Positions 7,973 through 13,691 of a stretch of 34,081 nt of DNA are shown in pieces. Below the pieces are notes generated by a model that was not told where the DNA came from, ran no database searches, and saw nothing but the letters and a program-made list of their open reading frames with translations. A program made the translations under genes and the position numbers. Position 1 is the stretch's first letter. Every line of letters begins with the position of its first letter. Source of the DNA: Caldisericota bacterium (GTDB lineage: Bacteria > Caldisericota > Caldisericia > Cryosericales > Cryosericaceae); assembly GCA_026390155.1 (NCBI GenBank), contig JAPLGL010000153.1, positions 1 to 34,081 on the forward strand, in the 5' to 3' direction.

Positions 7973-8060
7973 CGAAGGCGGGAATCCAGCCTTTCTTCCA
8001 TCGAGCGTCAGAGTGTTACAGCAACCACGTCCGTCCCCTGTTACACCAACTGACCTCATA
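7973..8060 (+). repeat. Intergenic composite repeat, copy 1
   Basis: This segment matches copies at 9655-9763 and 11826-11931. It has a GCGGGAATCCAG end, a CTTTCTTCCATCGNGCGTCA block, a GTTACAGCAACNACGTC block, and a tail ending in CTGACCYCATA. A further CATTCCCGC arm lies at about 7855, opposite in sense to the GCGGGAATCC arm. The whole stretch from 7810 to about 8060 carries no gene that I can support. The copy stops immediately before the operator-like dyad of the AbiE pair. Confidence 0.7.
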
Positions 8061-8064
8061 CCGA

Positions 8065-8113
8065 ATTGACTTTCTTGCACACTTGTTGCACAATAGGGTG
8101 CAAGAAAGTCAAT
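8065..8113 (+). promoter_or_regulatory. Promoter and 16-bp inverted-repeat operator of the abiE pair
   Basis: A perfect 16-bp inverted repeat (8065-8080 and 8098-8113, spacer 17 nt) includes a TTGACT box at 8066-8071. A weak -10, CACAAT, lies at 8089-8094 with 17-nt spacing. AbiEi antitoxins are known to bind inverted repeats in their own promoter and repress it, so this is the expected autoregulatory site. The AbiEi start is 40 nt downstream. Confidence 0.7.
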
Positions 8114-8152
8114 GCTGCTTCTCCAGAAGAACTTTGCTAGGGGTGAGCAATC

Positions 8153-8746
8153 ATGAGATATGCGGATCGAATTCTTCAAATGGCGCATGAGAACAACGGT
8201 ACAGTAACGACCGCGGAGGTTACCAAAGCCGGGATCTTGCGCGGACACTTGAAGGGTCTCGTTGATAAGGGCTTGCTTGAACATGTGGGGCGCGGCGTCT
8301 ACATCATACCGACTGTCTTTGATGATGAGATGTTCAATCTCCAGACACGATTCAAGCGAGGCATCTTCTCCCACGAAACCGCCCTCTTCATTCACGATCT
8401 GACTGACCGTACACCGATCAGATTCTCAATGACATTTCCACTCGGATACAACACCACGTCTCTACAACAAGCGAATTTGAGATACACGCGAGTGAAGAAA
8501 GAACACTTCGATATCGGTGTTGTTTCGATCAAATCCCCCGGTGGGAATCCAATCCGCGTCTATAATGCCGAGCGAACTCTGTGCGATCTACTGAGAGGTC
8601 GAAGCAACACGGACATACAAGTCCTCACAGATGCTCTTAAGCGATATACTCGCATGAAGCAACAAGACATTCCGTTGCTTTCTGAGTATGCGAAGATATT
8701 CCGTGTGGGGAAGAAATTGCAGTCATACTTGGAGGTGCTTGTTTGA
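8153..8746 (+). CDS. Type IV antitoxin AbiEi-family protein
   Basis: The 197-aa protein is the antitoxin and transcriptional repressor of an AbiE-type (type IV) toxin-antitoxin pair. The N-terminal winged helix is visible as RILQMAHENNGTVTTAEVTKAG and the basic turn LVDKGLLEHVGRGVYI. The conserved middle follows: GIFSHETALFIHDLTDRTP, the IRFSMTFPLGYN strand, and NAERTLCDLLRGR. In this family the antitoxin opposes the toxin without stable binding and represses the operon. GGGGTGA precedes the ATG. Its stop overlaps the toxin start as TTGA. Both genes look less GC-rich than their surroundings, which fits acquisition by transfer. Confidence 0.88.
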   Translation: MRYADRILQMAHENNGTVTTAEVTKAGILRGHLKGLVDKGLLEHVGRGVYIIPTVFDDEMFNLQTRFKRGIFSHETALFIHDLTDRTPIRFSMTFPLGYNTTSLQQANLRYTRVKKEHFDIGVVSIKSPGGNPIRVYNAERTLCDLLRGRSNTDIQVLTDALKRYTRMKQQDIPLLSEYAKIFRVGKKLQSYLEVLV

Positions 8747-9585
8747 AAAACGCGATGCAACTTAAAGCTACCATCAAGAATATCTCAAGAAACAGAAACA
8801 TATCGGCTCAAATCGTCATGCAGAACTACATGCTAGAGCGTTTGCTGGAGCGCATATCAGTCTCTCGGTATCAGTCCAACTTCATTCTCAAAGGTGGTTT
8901 CTACATTGCTGCTATGGTAGGTTTGGATACCCGCGCCACAATGGACATGGACGCAACCGTCCGAGGCTTGGCAGTCAGCCAGGATGCCATAAGGCATATG
9001 TTTGAAGAAATCTGTGGTATTTCGCTCAATGATGACATCTCTTTCTCTGTGAAACGTATTGAGGACATCCGCGAAGACGATGAATATTCGGGGCTGCGTG
9101 TGATGCTGGAAGCAACATACCCACCAATGGTCGTACCACTCAAAATCGATATCACCACAGGTGACCAGATTACTCCTCGTGAAATCGTCTATGAATTCAG
9201 ACTGCTCCTTGAGCCGCGCAGCATAAAGATCCTGGCCTATAGCCTCGAGACAGTGATGGCTGAGAAACTGGAGACCGTCATCTCTCGTGGTGACCAGAAT
9301 ACTCGTTCAAGAGACTACTACGATATCTACATCCTTCGCAAACTCGAGTGGCAGAACATCACACCTGACTCTCTCCGGTTGGCTCTCGTTGCAACGGCCA
9401 TCAAGAGGAACTCTCTATCCATCATGGAACGCTACAGTGAAATTCTGCAGACGGTGAGTAGCAGCGAGGTTATGAATGGGCGTTGGCTCGACTATCAGAG
9501 CGACTTTGACTACGCCAGAGACATTCTCTTTTCGGACATATGTGGAACGATCAAAGAAATCCTTGATAGTCTGAACACTCGGTGA
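8743..9585 (+). CDS. AbiEii-family nucleotidyltransferase toxin
   Basis: The 280-aa protein belongs to the AbiEii/MenA-like nucleotidyltransferases, which arrest growth during phage infection; studied members transfer nucleotides to targets such as tRNA acceptor ends. Catalytic features are present: FILKGGF (47-53) with the Gly pair, RATMDMDAT with Asp68 and Asp70, a third acidic residue in KIDITTGD (Asp136), and the later YSLETVMAEKLETVISRG helix followed by SRDYYDIYIL. All usual active-site elements seem intact. The start is TTG at 8743, six bases after GGAGGT, overlapping the antitoxin stop, so the two are translationally coupled. Confidence 0.9.
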   Translation: MKNAMQLKATIKNISRNRNISAQIVMQNYMLERLLERISVSRYQSNFILKGGFYIAAMVGLDTRATMDMDATVRGLAVSQDAIRHMFEEICGISLNDDISFSVKRIEDIREDDEYSGLRVMLEATYPPMVVPLKIDITTGDQITPREIVYEFRLLLEPRSIKILAYSLETVMAEKLETVISRGDQNTRSRDYYDIYILRKLEWQNITPDSLRLALVATAIKRNSLSIMERYSEILQTVSSSEVMNGRWLDYQSDFDYARDILFSDICGTIKEILDSLNTR

Positions 9586-9654
9586 CATGGGTAGGTCGCA
9601 AAGTGATACGGGATTGCCTCCCTCGCCTTTCCTCCCTCCTTCCCGTTGGCTTTC

Positions 9655-9763
9655 GTCACTCCCGCGGAGGCGGGAATCCAGTCTTTCTGCCATCGGGCGT
9701 CAGCATGTTACAACAACTACGTCTGTCCCCTGTTGCACCCTGCTACGCCAGCCGACCCCATGT
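9655..9763 (+). repeat. Intergenic composite repeat, copy 2
   Basis: It begins with the palindromic CACTCCCGC...GCGGGAATCCAG pair and continues with the same CTTTCT-CCATCGGGCGTCAGCATG and CAACTACGTCTGTCCCCTGTT blocks as the other copies. It fills the gap between the AbiEii stop and the promoter of the next AbiEi-like gene. Confidence 0.75.
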
Positions 9764-9780
9764 CGATTCCTGCATTTCAC

Positions 9781-9817
9781 TTGCTGTAACTATACAGTTG
9801 TGTATAGTATCAGCATG
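9781..9817 (+). promoter_or_regulatory. Promoter with inverted repeat, apparently leaderless
   Basis: TTGCTG (9781-9786) and TATAGT (9803-9808) are spaced by 16 nt. The dyad CTATAC (9790-9795)/GTATAG (9802-9807) sits over the -10. The ATG begins at 9815, about where transcription should start, and there is no Shine-Dalgarno sequence, so the mRNA is probably leaderless. The dyad is a candidate autoregulatory operator. Confidence 0.55.
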
Positions 9818-10600
9818 TCAGATGCATACAGTGACAAGAACATCACGACACGTGAGGTGCTGGCAAGGCTCCCATCCGTGTTCAGTTTGGATGATGTACG
9901 GCGAGTCAGCCAGTGGGAGGACTCACGCGTCTGGGTCGAAACCCGCCGGTGGGTTCAGCGCGGCTGGGCAACCCGCCTGCGACGCGGCGTTTACTCGTTG
10001 CACGTCATGGGTCGTTCCTACCCTCTCGATCTCGTGGAAGCGCTGCACGTGGTTCAACCGTCCGCGCTTGCGTATTGGACGGCCCTCGGCTACCACCACC
10101 TCACCGAGCAGCTGCCCCCCACGGTGATCATCCAGACGCCGACGCCAGGAAGAACGATAACCACGTCCATCCGGGAACTTCAAGTACGCATTGTCCACGT
10201 ACAGCCGTCGCGTTTCTGGGGCATCACCTCTCTCGCTGCCGAAGACGGTACGATAGCGGTGACGACTCCCGAGAAGACCATTCTCGATTGCCTCGACCGT
10301 CTCGACTTGTGCGGCGGCATCGTCGAGGTCGCCAAGGCTATCAAGGCGGGCACACATGTCTTATCACCTGCCGCTATGGCACGTGCTGCCCTTCGCTACG
10401 ACAGTGATGTTGTGCGTCGCCGACTGCTGGTCCTTGCCCAACTGCTCGACTGGCATGCGTCCTGGCTTGCTGCACGCATCCCGGTCGCTTCGACCGCAGG
10501 ATATGCATGGTTCGATCCCACTGCCTCACACAGGATCCTGTCACGCTCCACGCGCCTTTACATCAATGTCGCCACGGAGGACATCGTCAATGCAGAGTAG
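9815..10600 (+). CDS. AbiEi-like transcriptional regulator without adjacent toxin
   Basis: The 261-aa protein resembles longer AbiEi-type antitoxins. The N-terminal winged helix (SLDDVRRVSQWEDSRVWVETRRWVQRGWATRLRRGVYSL) is followed by the PSALAYWTALGYHHLTEQLP core, an AVTTPEKTILDCLDRLDLCGG segment matching the ERTxxDLL block, and a helical C-terminal domain ending in TRLYINVATEDIVNAE. The in-frame codons upstream of 9815 run through a repeat, so I use the ATG just after the promoter. An ATG overlaps the stop exactly where a toxin would start, but it opens only a 12-codon frame that runs into the next repeat. The partner has therefore been lost, or acts from elsewhere. Confidence 0.75.
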   Translation: MSDAYSDKNITTREVLARLPSVFSLDDVRRVSQWEDSRVWVETRRWVQRGWATRLRRGVYSLHVMGRSYPLDLVEALHVVQPSALAYWTALGYHHLTEQLPPTVIIQTPTPGRTITTSIRELQVRIVHVQPSRFWGITSLAAEDGTIAVTTPEKTILDCLDRLDLCGGIVEVAKAIKAGTHVLSPAAMARAALRYDSDVVRRRLLVLAQLLDWHASWLAARIPVASTAGYAWFDPTASHRILSRSTRLYINVATEDIVNAE

Positions 10601-10613
10601 AGATAGTTGGTCT

Positions 10614-10826
10614 GTCATTCCCACGTAGGTGGGAATCCAGTGTTTCCCTTGGCTCTGGGACGTCAATAGCCGAATCGACCTTGCCAGGCAAGTGTAACAT
10701 TCTCGGGACGGTTCCGTTTGAGGCAAGAGTGTTACAGTTGAATGTGTCATGCCCGTGGATGCAGGAGTCCAGTCCTGACCCAGCGTACTAGGCAGTGGGC
10801 ACGCAATCACCAGCTGACCCCATACT
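10614..10826 (+). repeat. Degenerate composite repeat carrying an internal REP-like element
   Basis: It opens with the palindrome CATTCCCACGTAGGTGGGAATCCAG and closes with CAGCTGACCCCATAC, matching the two ends of the composite repeat. The middle is interrupted by a REP-like hairpin at 10693-10736 (left arm TGTAACATTCT, core CGGGACGGTTCC, right arm AGAGTGTTACA). The REP seems to have entered or replaced the centre of an older copy. No gene is visible between 10601 and 10868. Confidence 0.6.
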
Positions 10827-10828
10827 AC

Positions 10829-10871
10829 TTGCAATTTCTGTGCATAAACGTATACAATATATACGTCTATG
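10829..10871 (+). promoter_or_regulatory. Promoter with perfect dyad for the second AbiEi-like gene
   Basis: TTGCAA (10829-10834) and TACAAT (10853-10858) are 18 nt apart. ACGTATA (10848-10854) and TATACGT (10860-10866) form a perfect 7-bp dyad across the -10. As at 9781-9817, an ATG (10869) follows the dyad almost at once. Confidence 0.55.
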
Positions 10872-10945
10872 GAAGATATCCGCAAGTTGCCAATGCTGCC
10901 ATGAGAACCTGCTGGACGGTATGGCTACGCTCGGAGGAGGTCTAG
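10869..10945 (+). other. Two tiny overlapping leader frames
   Basis: An 11-codon frame (10869-10904, starting MEDIRKLP) begins at the predicted transcript end. Its stop overlaps, as ATGA, the start of a 14-codon frame (10901-10945), which ends 1 nt before the AbiEi-like ATG. The chain could couple translation or be a decayed N terminus of a leaderless gene like the one at 9815. It is too short to support by coding statistics. Confidence 0.25.
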
Positions 10946-10946
10946 C

Positions 10947-11747
10947 ATGAAGACTGCGGAGTTCTTTGCCCTGCATCGTGTGTTCACCAGAGAGGAGTTT
11001 GCAGCTGTCTTGGACGTCAACGGTACAGCAACTCCCAATGCCGTCACCACGCTCCTACAACACCATCTTCGGAGCGGCCGACTCCTACTCCTCCGGCCCG
11101 GCCTGTACGCCGTCGTACGGCCCGGCGCTGACCCTGCTCGCTGGCCGGTCGACATGTTTCTCCTGAGCTCTCGCCTGACAGATGACGCAATCATCTCTCA
11201 CCACTCTGCACTTGAATTGCTCGGCTATGCCTATGCGATACATAATCGCGTTATCATCACGACGAGGCATTCCCTTCGTCGCTTCCAGTTCCGTGGCGTG
11301 GGCGTCGTGACGACGCAGCCGCCAAGTGCACTCGTACAGCACAACGCCTACACCTTCCTTGTAGACACGATGGACCGTCAGGGTCTCGAGGTGAAGGTCA
11401 CTTCACCTGAACGCACACTCGTCGATCTCCTGGTGCGCCCACGCCTGGGAGGCGGCTGGGAGGAAATCTGGAGGTCTCTGGAGTCTTTTCCCATGTGCAA
11501 CGTTGATCAGATTATAGCGTATGTGAAGCTGCTGGATAGCGCAGTGACCGTATCCAAAGTCGGGTTCTTCCTGGAGCAACACCGCAGCACCCACCAAATC
11601 ACCGCAAAACAGCTCGCCTCTCTCCACGCCCTGCAATCCAAGAGCGTGGTCTACATGGACCGTCACGCTGGCGGAACCTGTGTACCTGGCTGGAACCTTA
11701 TCGTGCCCGAGGACGTGCTCCATCACTTGTGGGAGGAACCTATGTGA
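10947..11747 (+). CDS. Second AbiEi-like antitoxin/regulator without adjacent toxin
   Basis: The 266-aa protein has an N-terminal winged helix (FFALHRVFTREEFAAVLDVNG, then SGRLLLLRPGLYAVVRPG), the SSRLTDDAIISHHSALELLGYAY core and the VTSPERTLVDLLVRP block typical of AbiEi-type antitoxins, then a helical C-terminal domain closing with PGWNLIVPEDVLHHL. GGAGGAGG lies 6 nt before the ATG, a much stronger site than that of its paralogue. No nucleotidyltransferase follows; instead there is a remnant of the 3' end of the neighbouring paralogue and another repeat. It may act as an orphan repressor or neutralise the nearby AbiEii; neither is shown by sequence. Confidence 0.8.
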   Translation: MKTAEFFALHRVFTREEFAAVLDVNGTATPNAVTTLLQHHLRSGRLLLLRPGLYAVVRPGADPARWPVDMFLLSSRLTDDAIISHHSALELLGYAYAIHNRVIITTRHSLRRFQFRGVGVVTTQPPSALVQHNAYTFLVDTMDRQGLEVKVTSPERTLVDLLVRPRLGGGWEEIWRSLESFPMCNVDQIIAYVKLLDSAVTVSKVGFFLEQHRSTHQITAKQLASLHALQSKSVVYMDRHAGGTCVPGWNLIVPEDVLHHLWEEPM

Positions 11748-11748
11748 G

Positions 11749-11813
11749 CCTGTCGTGCTCCGCGCGCCCCTGCATCAGTGTCGCCACAGAGGACATCGTC
11801 AATACAGAGTAGA
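11749..11813 (+). pseudogene. 3'-end remnant of an AbiEi-like gene
   Basis: This stretch is a diverged copy of 10537-10601, the last part of the first AbiEi-like gene. By hand I count 57 matches in the 66 bp 11749-11814, and all nine differences are transitions. One frame reads SARPCISVATEDIVNTE then stop, against STRLYINVATEDIVNAE in the intact gene. It lacks everything upstream, so it is a leftover of a third unit, or material carried along with the repeat that follows. Confidence 0.65.
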
Positions 11814-11825
11814 GGGTTTGGTTCT

Positions 11826-11931
11826 TCATTCCCGCCTGCGCGGGAATCCAGCCTTTCTTCCATCGGGCGTCAGCATGTTGCGGCAACTACGTCTGTCCCC
11901 CGTTACAGCAGCTGACCCCATATCAGTGAAG
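11826..11931 (+). repeat. Intergenic composite repeat, copy 3
   Basis: It opens with the perfect palindrome ATTCCCGCCTGCGCGGGAAT (11828-11847), continues with the CCAGCCTTTCTTCCATCGGG and GTCAGCATG blocks, and ends in CAGCTGACCCCATAT. It is the best-preserved copy. The opening palindrome recurs exactly at 33122-33141. Confidence 0.8.
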
Positions 11932-11970
11932 GCTGACACTCGCTCCAACAGCACCTATCAGAGCTCAGTC

Positions 11971-12033
11971 GACCAAATGACGAGACGGTTCGTCATTTGG
12001 TCGGCCCAAATGACGAGGACCCTTGTCATTTGG
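11971..12033. repeat. Paired CCAAATGAC dyads
   Basis: Two inverted repeats with the same half-site lie side by side. GACCAAATGACGA (11971-11983) pairs with its complement at 11990-12002 (13 bp, 6-nt spacer), and CCAAATGAC (12006-12014) pairs with GTCATTTGG (12025-12033). Four half-sites in 63 bp suggest a protein-binding array or a small hairpin-type repeat. Neither hairpin has a T-rich tail, so they are not terminators. Confidence 0.65.
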
Positions 12034-12178
12034 TTTCCCGTCTCCGTGAGGACGACGCCCTCGGCTGACCGTCGTAGTGTAACATTCTCGGGACGGTTCC
12101 AAGAGTGTTACACGTCAATAGGTTGCGTCTGTGCAGAGTGGAATCCATTTCTTCGAGCGTGAAGCCTGCAGTAGCCAT
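12026..12178 (-). pseudogene. Possible gene start interrupted by a REP-like element
   Basis: A 50-codon minus-strand frame starts MATAGFTLEEMDSTLHRRNLL, which looks like a natural protein start behind CAGGAG, and then runs straight into the REP-like element at 12077-12113 and ends. The N-terminal 21 residues may be the remains of a gene cut by the repeat. I do not recognise the family; chance is possible. Confidence 0.2.
12077..12113. repeat. REP-like hairpin element
   Basis: GTGTAACATTCT (12077-12088) and AGAGTGTTACAC (12102-12113) form an almost perfect dyad (one G-T pair) around the core CGGGACGGTTCCA. Related elements lie at 10693-10736 and 33047-33089 with the same CGGGACGGTTCC core. 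Such REP-type elements are often spread by REP-associated transposases, but none is present here. Confidence 0.65.
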
Positions 12179-12229
12179 CTTTTGCTCCTGAAGGGGACTG
12201 CAGATATCCGTTGAATTAACGTATTGACC

Positions 12230-12287
12230 TTGCAGGAATTCCCGCTGGGTGTACAATGCCAGCATGAGGTGATGCCAATGGCATCAC
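12230..12287 (+). promoter_or_regulatory. Promoter and leader dyad of the DUF4143 ATPase gene
   Basis: TTGCAG (12230-12235) and TACAAT (12252-12257) are 16 nt apart. The transcript would begin near 12264 and contain the perfect dyad GTGATGCC (12269-12276)/GGCATCAC (12280-12287), which ends about 12 nt before the ATG. This could be an operator, or a hairpin that affects ribosome access. Confidence 0.45.
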
Positions 12288-12299
12288 GAGGTGACGCTA

Positions 12300-13508
12300 A
12301 TGTACAGACCACGCTGGATGACCGATCGATTGAAGCTTTCAGACCACGTCTTTCCTGTTCTTGCCCTCACCGGAGCTCGGCAGACCGGGAAGAGTACCCT
12401 TCTGTCCAACGAGCCAATGTTCGCCGATTACCTGCACGTCAACCTGGACGACTTGGCCACGATGACGCAGGCCCACGACGATCCACAGGGCTTCGTCAAC
12501 CAGGCAGACCGCATGGTTATCGACGAGGCACAGCGTGTGCCCAACCTCTTTATCAGCGTGAAGAAAGCGGTCGACGACGATCGATCCCGCCGCTTTGTCC
12601 TGAGCGGTTCTGCGAACTTCCTCCTGCTCCGGCAAATCCACGAGAGCCTGGCAGGACGTGCGGGGTACAGTGTCCTGCGCCAGCCTACGTGGAGCGAGTG
12701 GCATGGCGCGGGTAAGCCGTCCTGGCTGCTCGACTTGTTGCATGGCACCCTGCCACCAGAACAGGACACGTCTGCCGCCCCCGATATCAAGACAGTGTTG
12801 TTCACCGGCTGTCTGCCCGGTATCCGCGACGGCACGCCCGCCCAAGCTGCTCTCTTCTGGGAAAGCTACATTCAGACATACATCGAGCGTGACCTGCCCG
12901 GCATATCGGCGGTTGCCTCAACGATCGACTACCGGTCGGTCATGCACATGATCGCTATCACCACCGGATCTTTGCTGGAGTACTCCTCGGTCGCCAGCAA
13001 CACCCGTGTCAGCTCCTCCACCGTGGGGAGATATGTGGAGACCCTGAGGGCTGCCCACCTGCTGGACCTGGTGCCTCCCGCTCCTCTCGCCAGCGTGGAG
13101 TCAGTCCGGCGTAACTGGAAGTCCTACCTCTTCGACTCCGGGCTCATCTGCTCCCTGCTGGGAAAGAGAACACTAGATTCCATTGACGACACGCTGGCTG
13201 GACATCTGTTCGAAGCGCTGGTCTGCACGAACATCCAGGCGCTCGCGGACTTGGACAGTTTCTCGATCTGGTTTGTGCGCACACGTCGCGGGCCCTTGCA
13301 TGAGGTCGACTTCGTGGTCGAACGCGACCGGAAGAAGACTGCCATCGAGGTGAAACTGAGTGACCATGTCTCCTGGTCCGACACCGAGCACCTGCGCTGG
13401 TACATGGCAGAGGAGCCGGCATGCCCCGCCGCCGCGATCATCTATACCGGCACGCGCGTCCTGCACCTGGCCAGGAACATCGTCGCAGTGCCCTGGACCA
13501 TGCTGTAG
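12300..13508 (+). CDS. AAA+ ATPase with DUF4143 nuclease-like C-terminal domain
   Basis: The 402-aa protein belongs to the common ATP-binding family built from an AAA domain followed by DUF4143. Walker A is LTGARQTGKSTLL (around 25-32), the acidic Walker B reads MVIDEAQRVPNL, and the sensor strand is FVLSGSANFLLLR. The C-terminal part has YLFDSGLICSLLG, then HEVDFVVERDRKKTAIEVKLSD, with Asp and ExK spaced like a PD-(D/E)XK nuclease core. Cellular roles of this family are poorly known; members are frequent near toxin-antitoxin and mobile DNA. ATG at 12300 is preferred over GTG at 12291 because GAGGTG sits 7 nt ahead of it. Confidence 0.88.
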   Translation: MYRPRWMTDRLKLSDHVFPVLALTGARQTGKSTLLSNEPMFADYLHVNLDDLATMTQAHDDPQGFVNQADRMVIDEAQRVPNLFISVKKAVDDDRSRRFVLSGSANFLLLRQIHESLAGRAGYSVLRQPTWSEWHGAGKPSWLLDLLHGTLPPEQDTSAAPDIKTVLFTGCLPGIRDGTPAQAALFWESYIQTYIERDLPGISAVASTIDYRSVMHMIAITTGSLLEYSSVASNTRVSSSTVGRYVETLRAAHLLDLVPPAPLASVESVRRNWKSYLFDSGLICSLLGKRTLDSIDDTLAGHLFEALVCTNIQALADLDSFSIWFVRTRRGPLHEVDFVVERDRKKTAIEVKLSDHVSWSDTEHLRWYMAEEPACPAAAIIYTGTRVLHLARNIVAVPWTML

Positions 13509-13691
13509 AGACGCCCCCAGATCCGGGAATGCCGTCTCCATCTCGAGGCAGGATCCTCTTCCTGTGTCAAGCCCCCGGAACCTTGAACGTGCGCGGACCG
13601 ATTGTCAGTCAGGGCAGCGACGCTCAGCGGACTCAACCATACGTACTATGCGCGGCATGACCGGTCAGATCAATTGCGCCGCTCTCGGAAT

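Noticed and set aside
9587-9814. In-frame extension of the first AbiEi-like gene through the upstream repeat
   Set aside because: It would translate the composite repeat and the promoter dyad; the ATG at 9815 fits promoter position and family length.
10508-10518. GGTTCGATCCC, similar to the T-loop arm of a tRNA
   Set aside because: It lies inside the AbiEi-like coding sequence, and no matching acceptor, D or anticodon arms surround it.
7855-11931. Recurring palindromic repeats that might suggest a CRISPR array
   Set aside because: Copies are roughly 1-2 kb apart with genes between them, differ in length, and have no uniform short spacers or cas genes.
12291-12299. GTG start for the DUF4143 ATPase
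   Set aside because: The GTG forms part of the GAGGTG ribosome site of the ATG at 12300.
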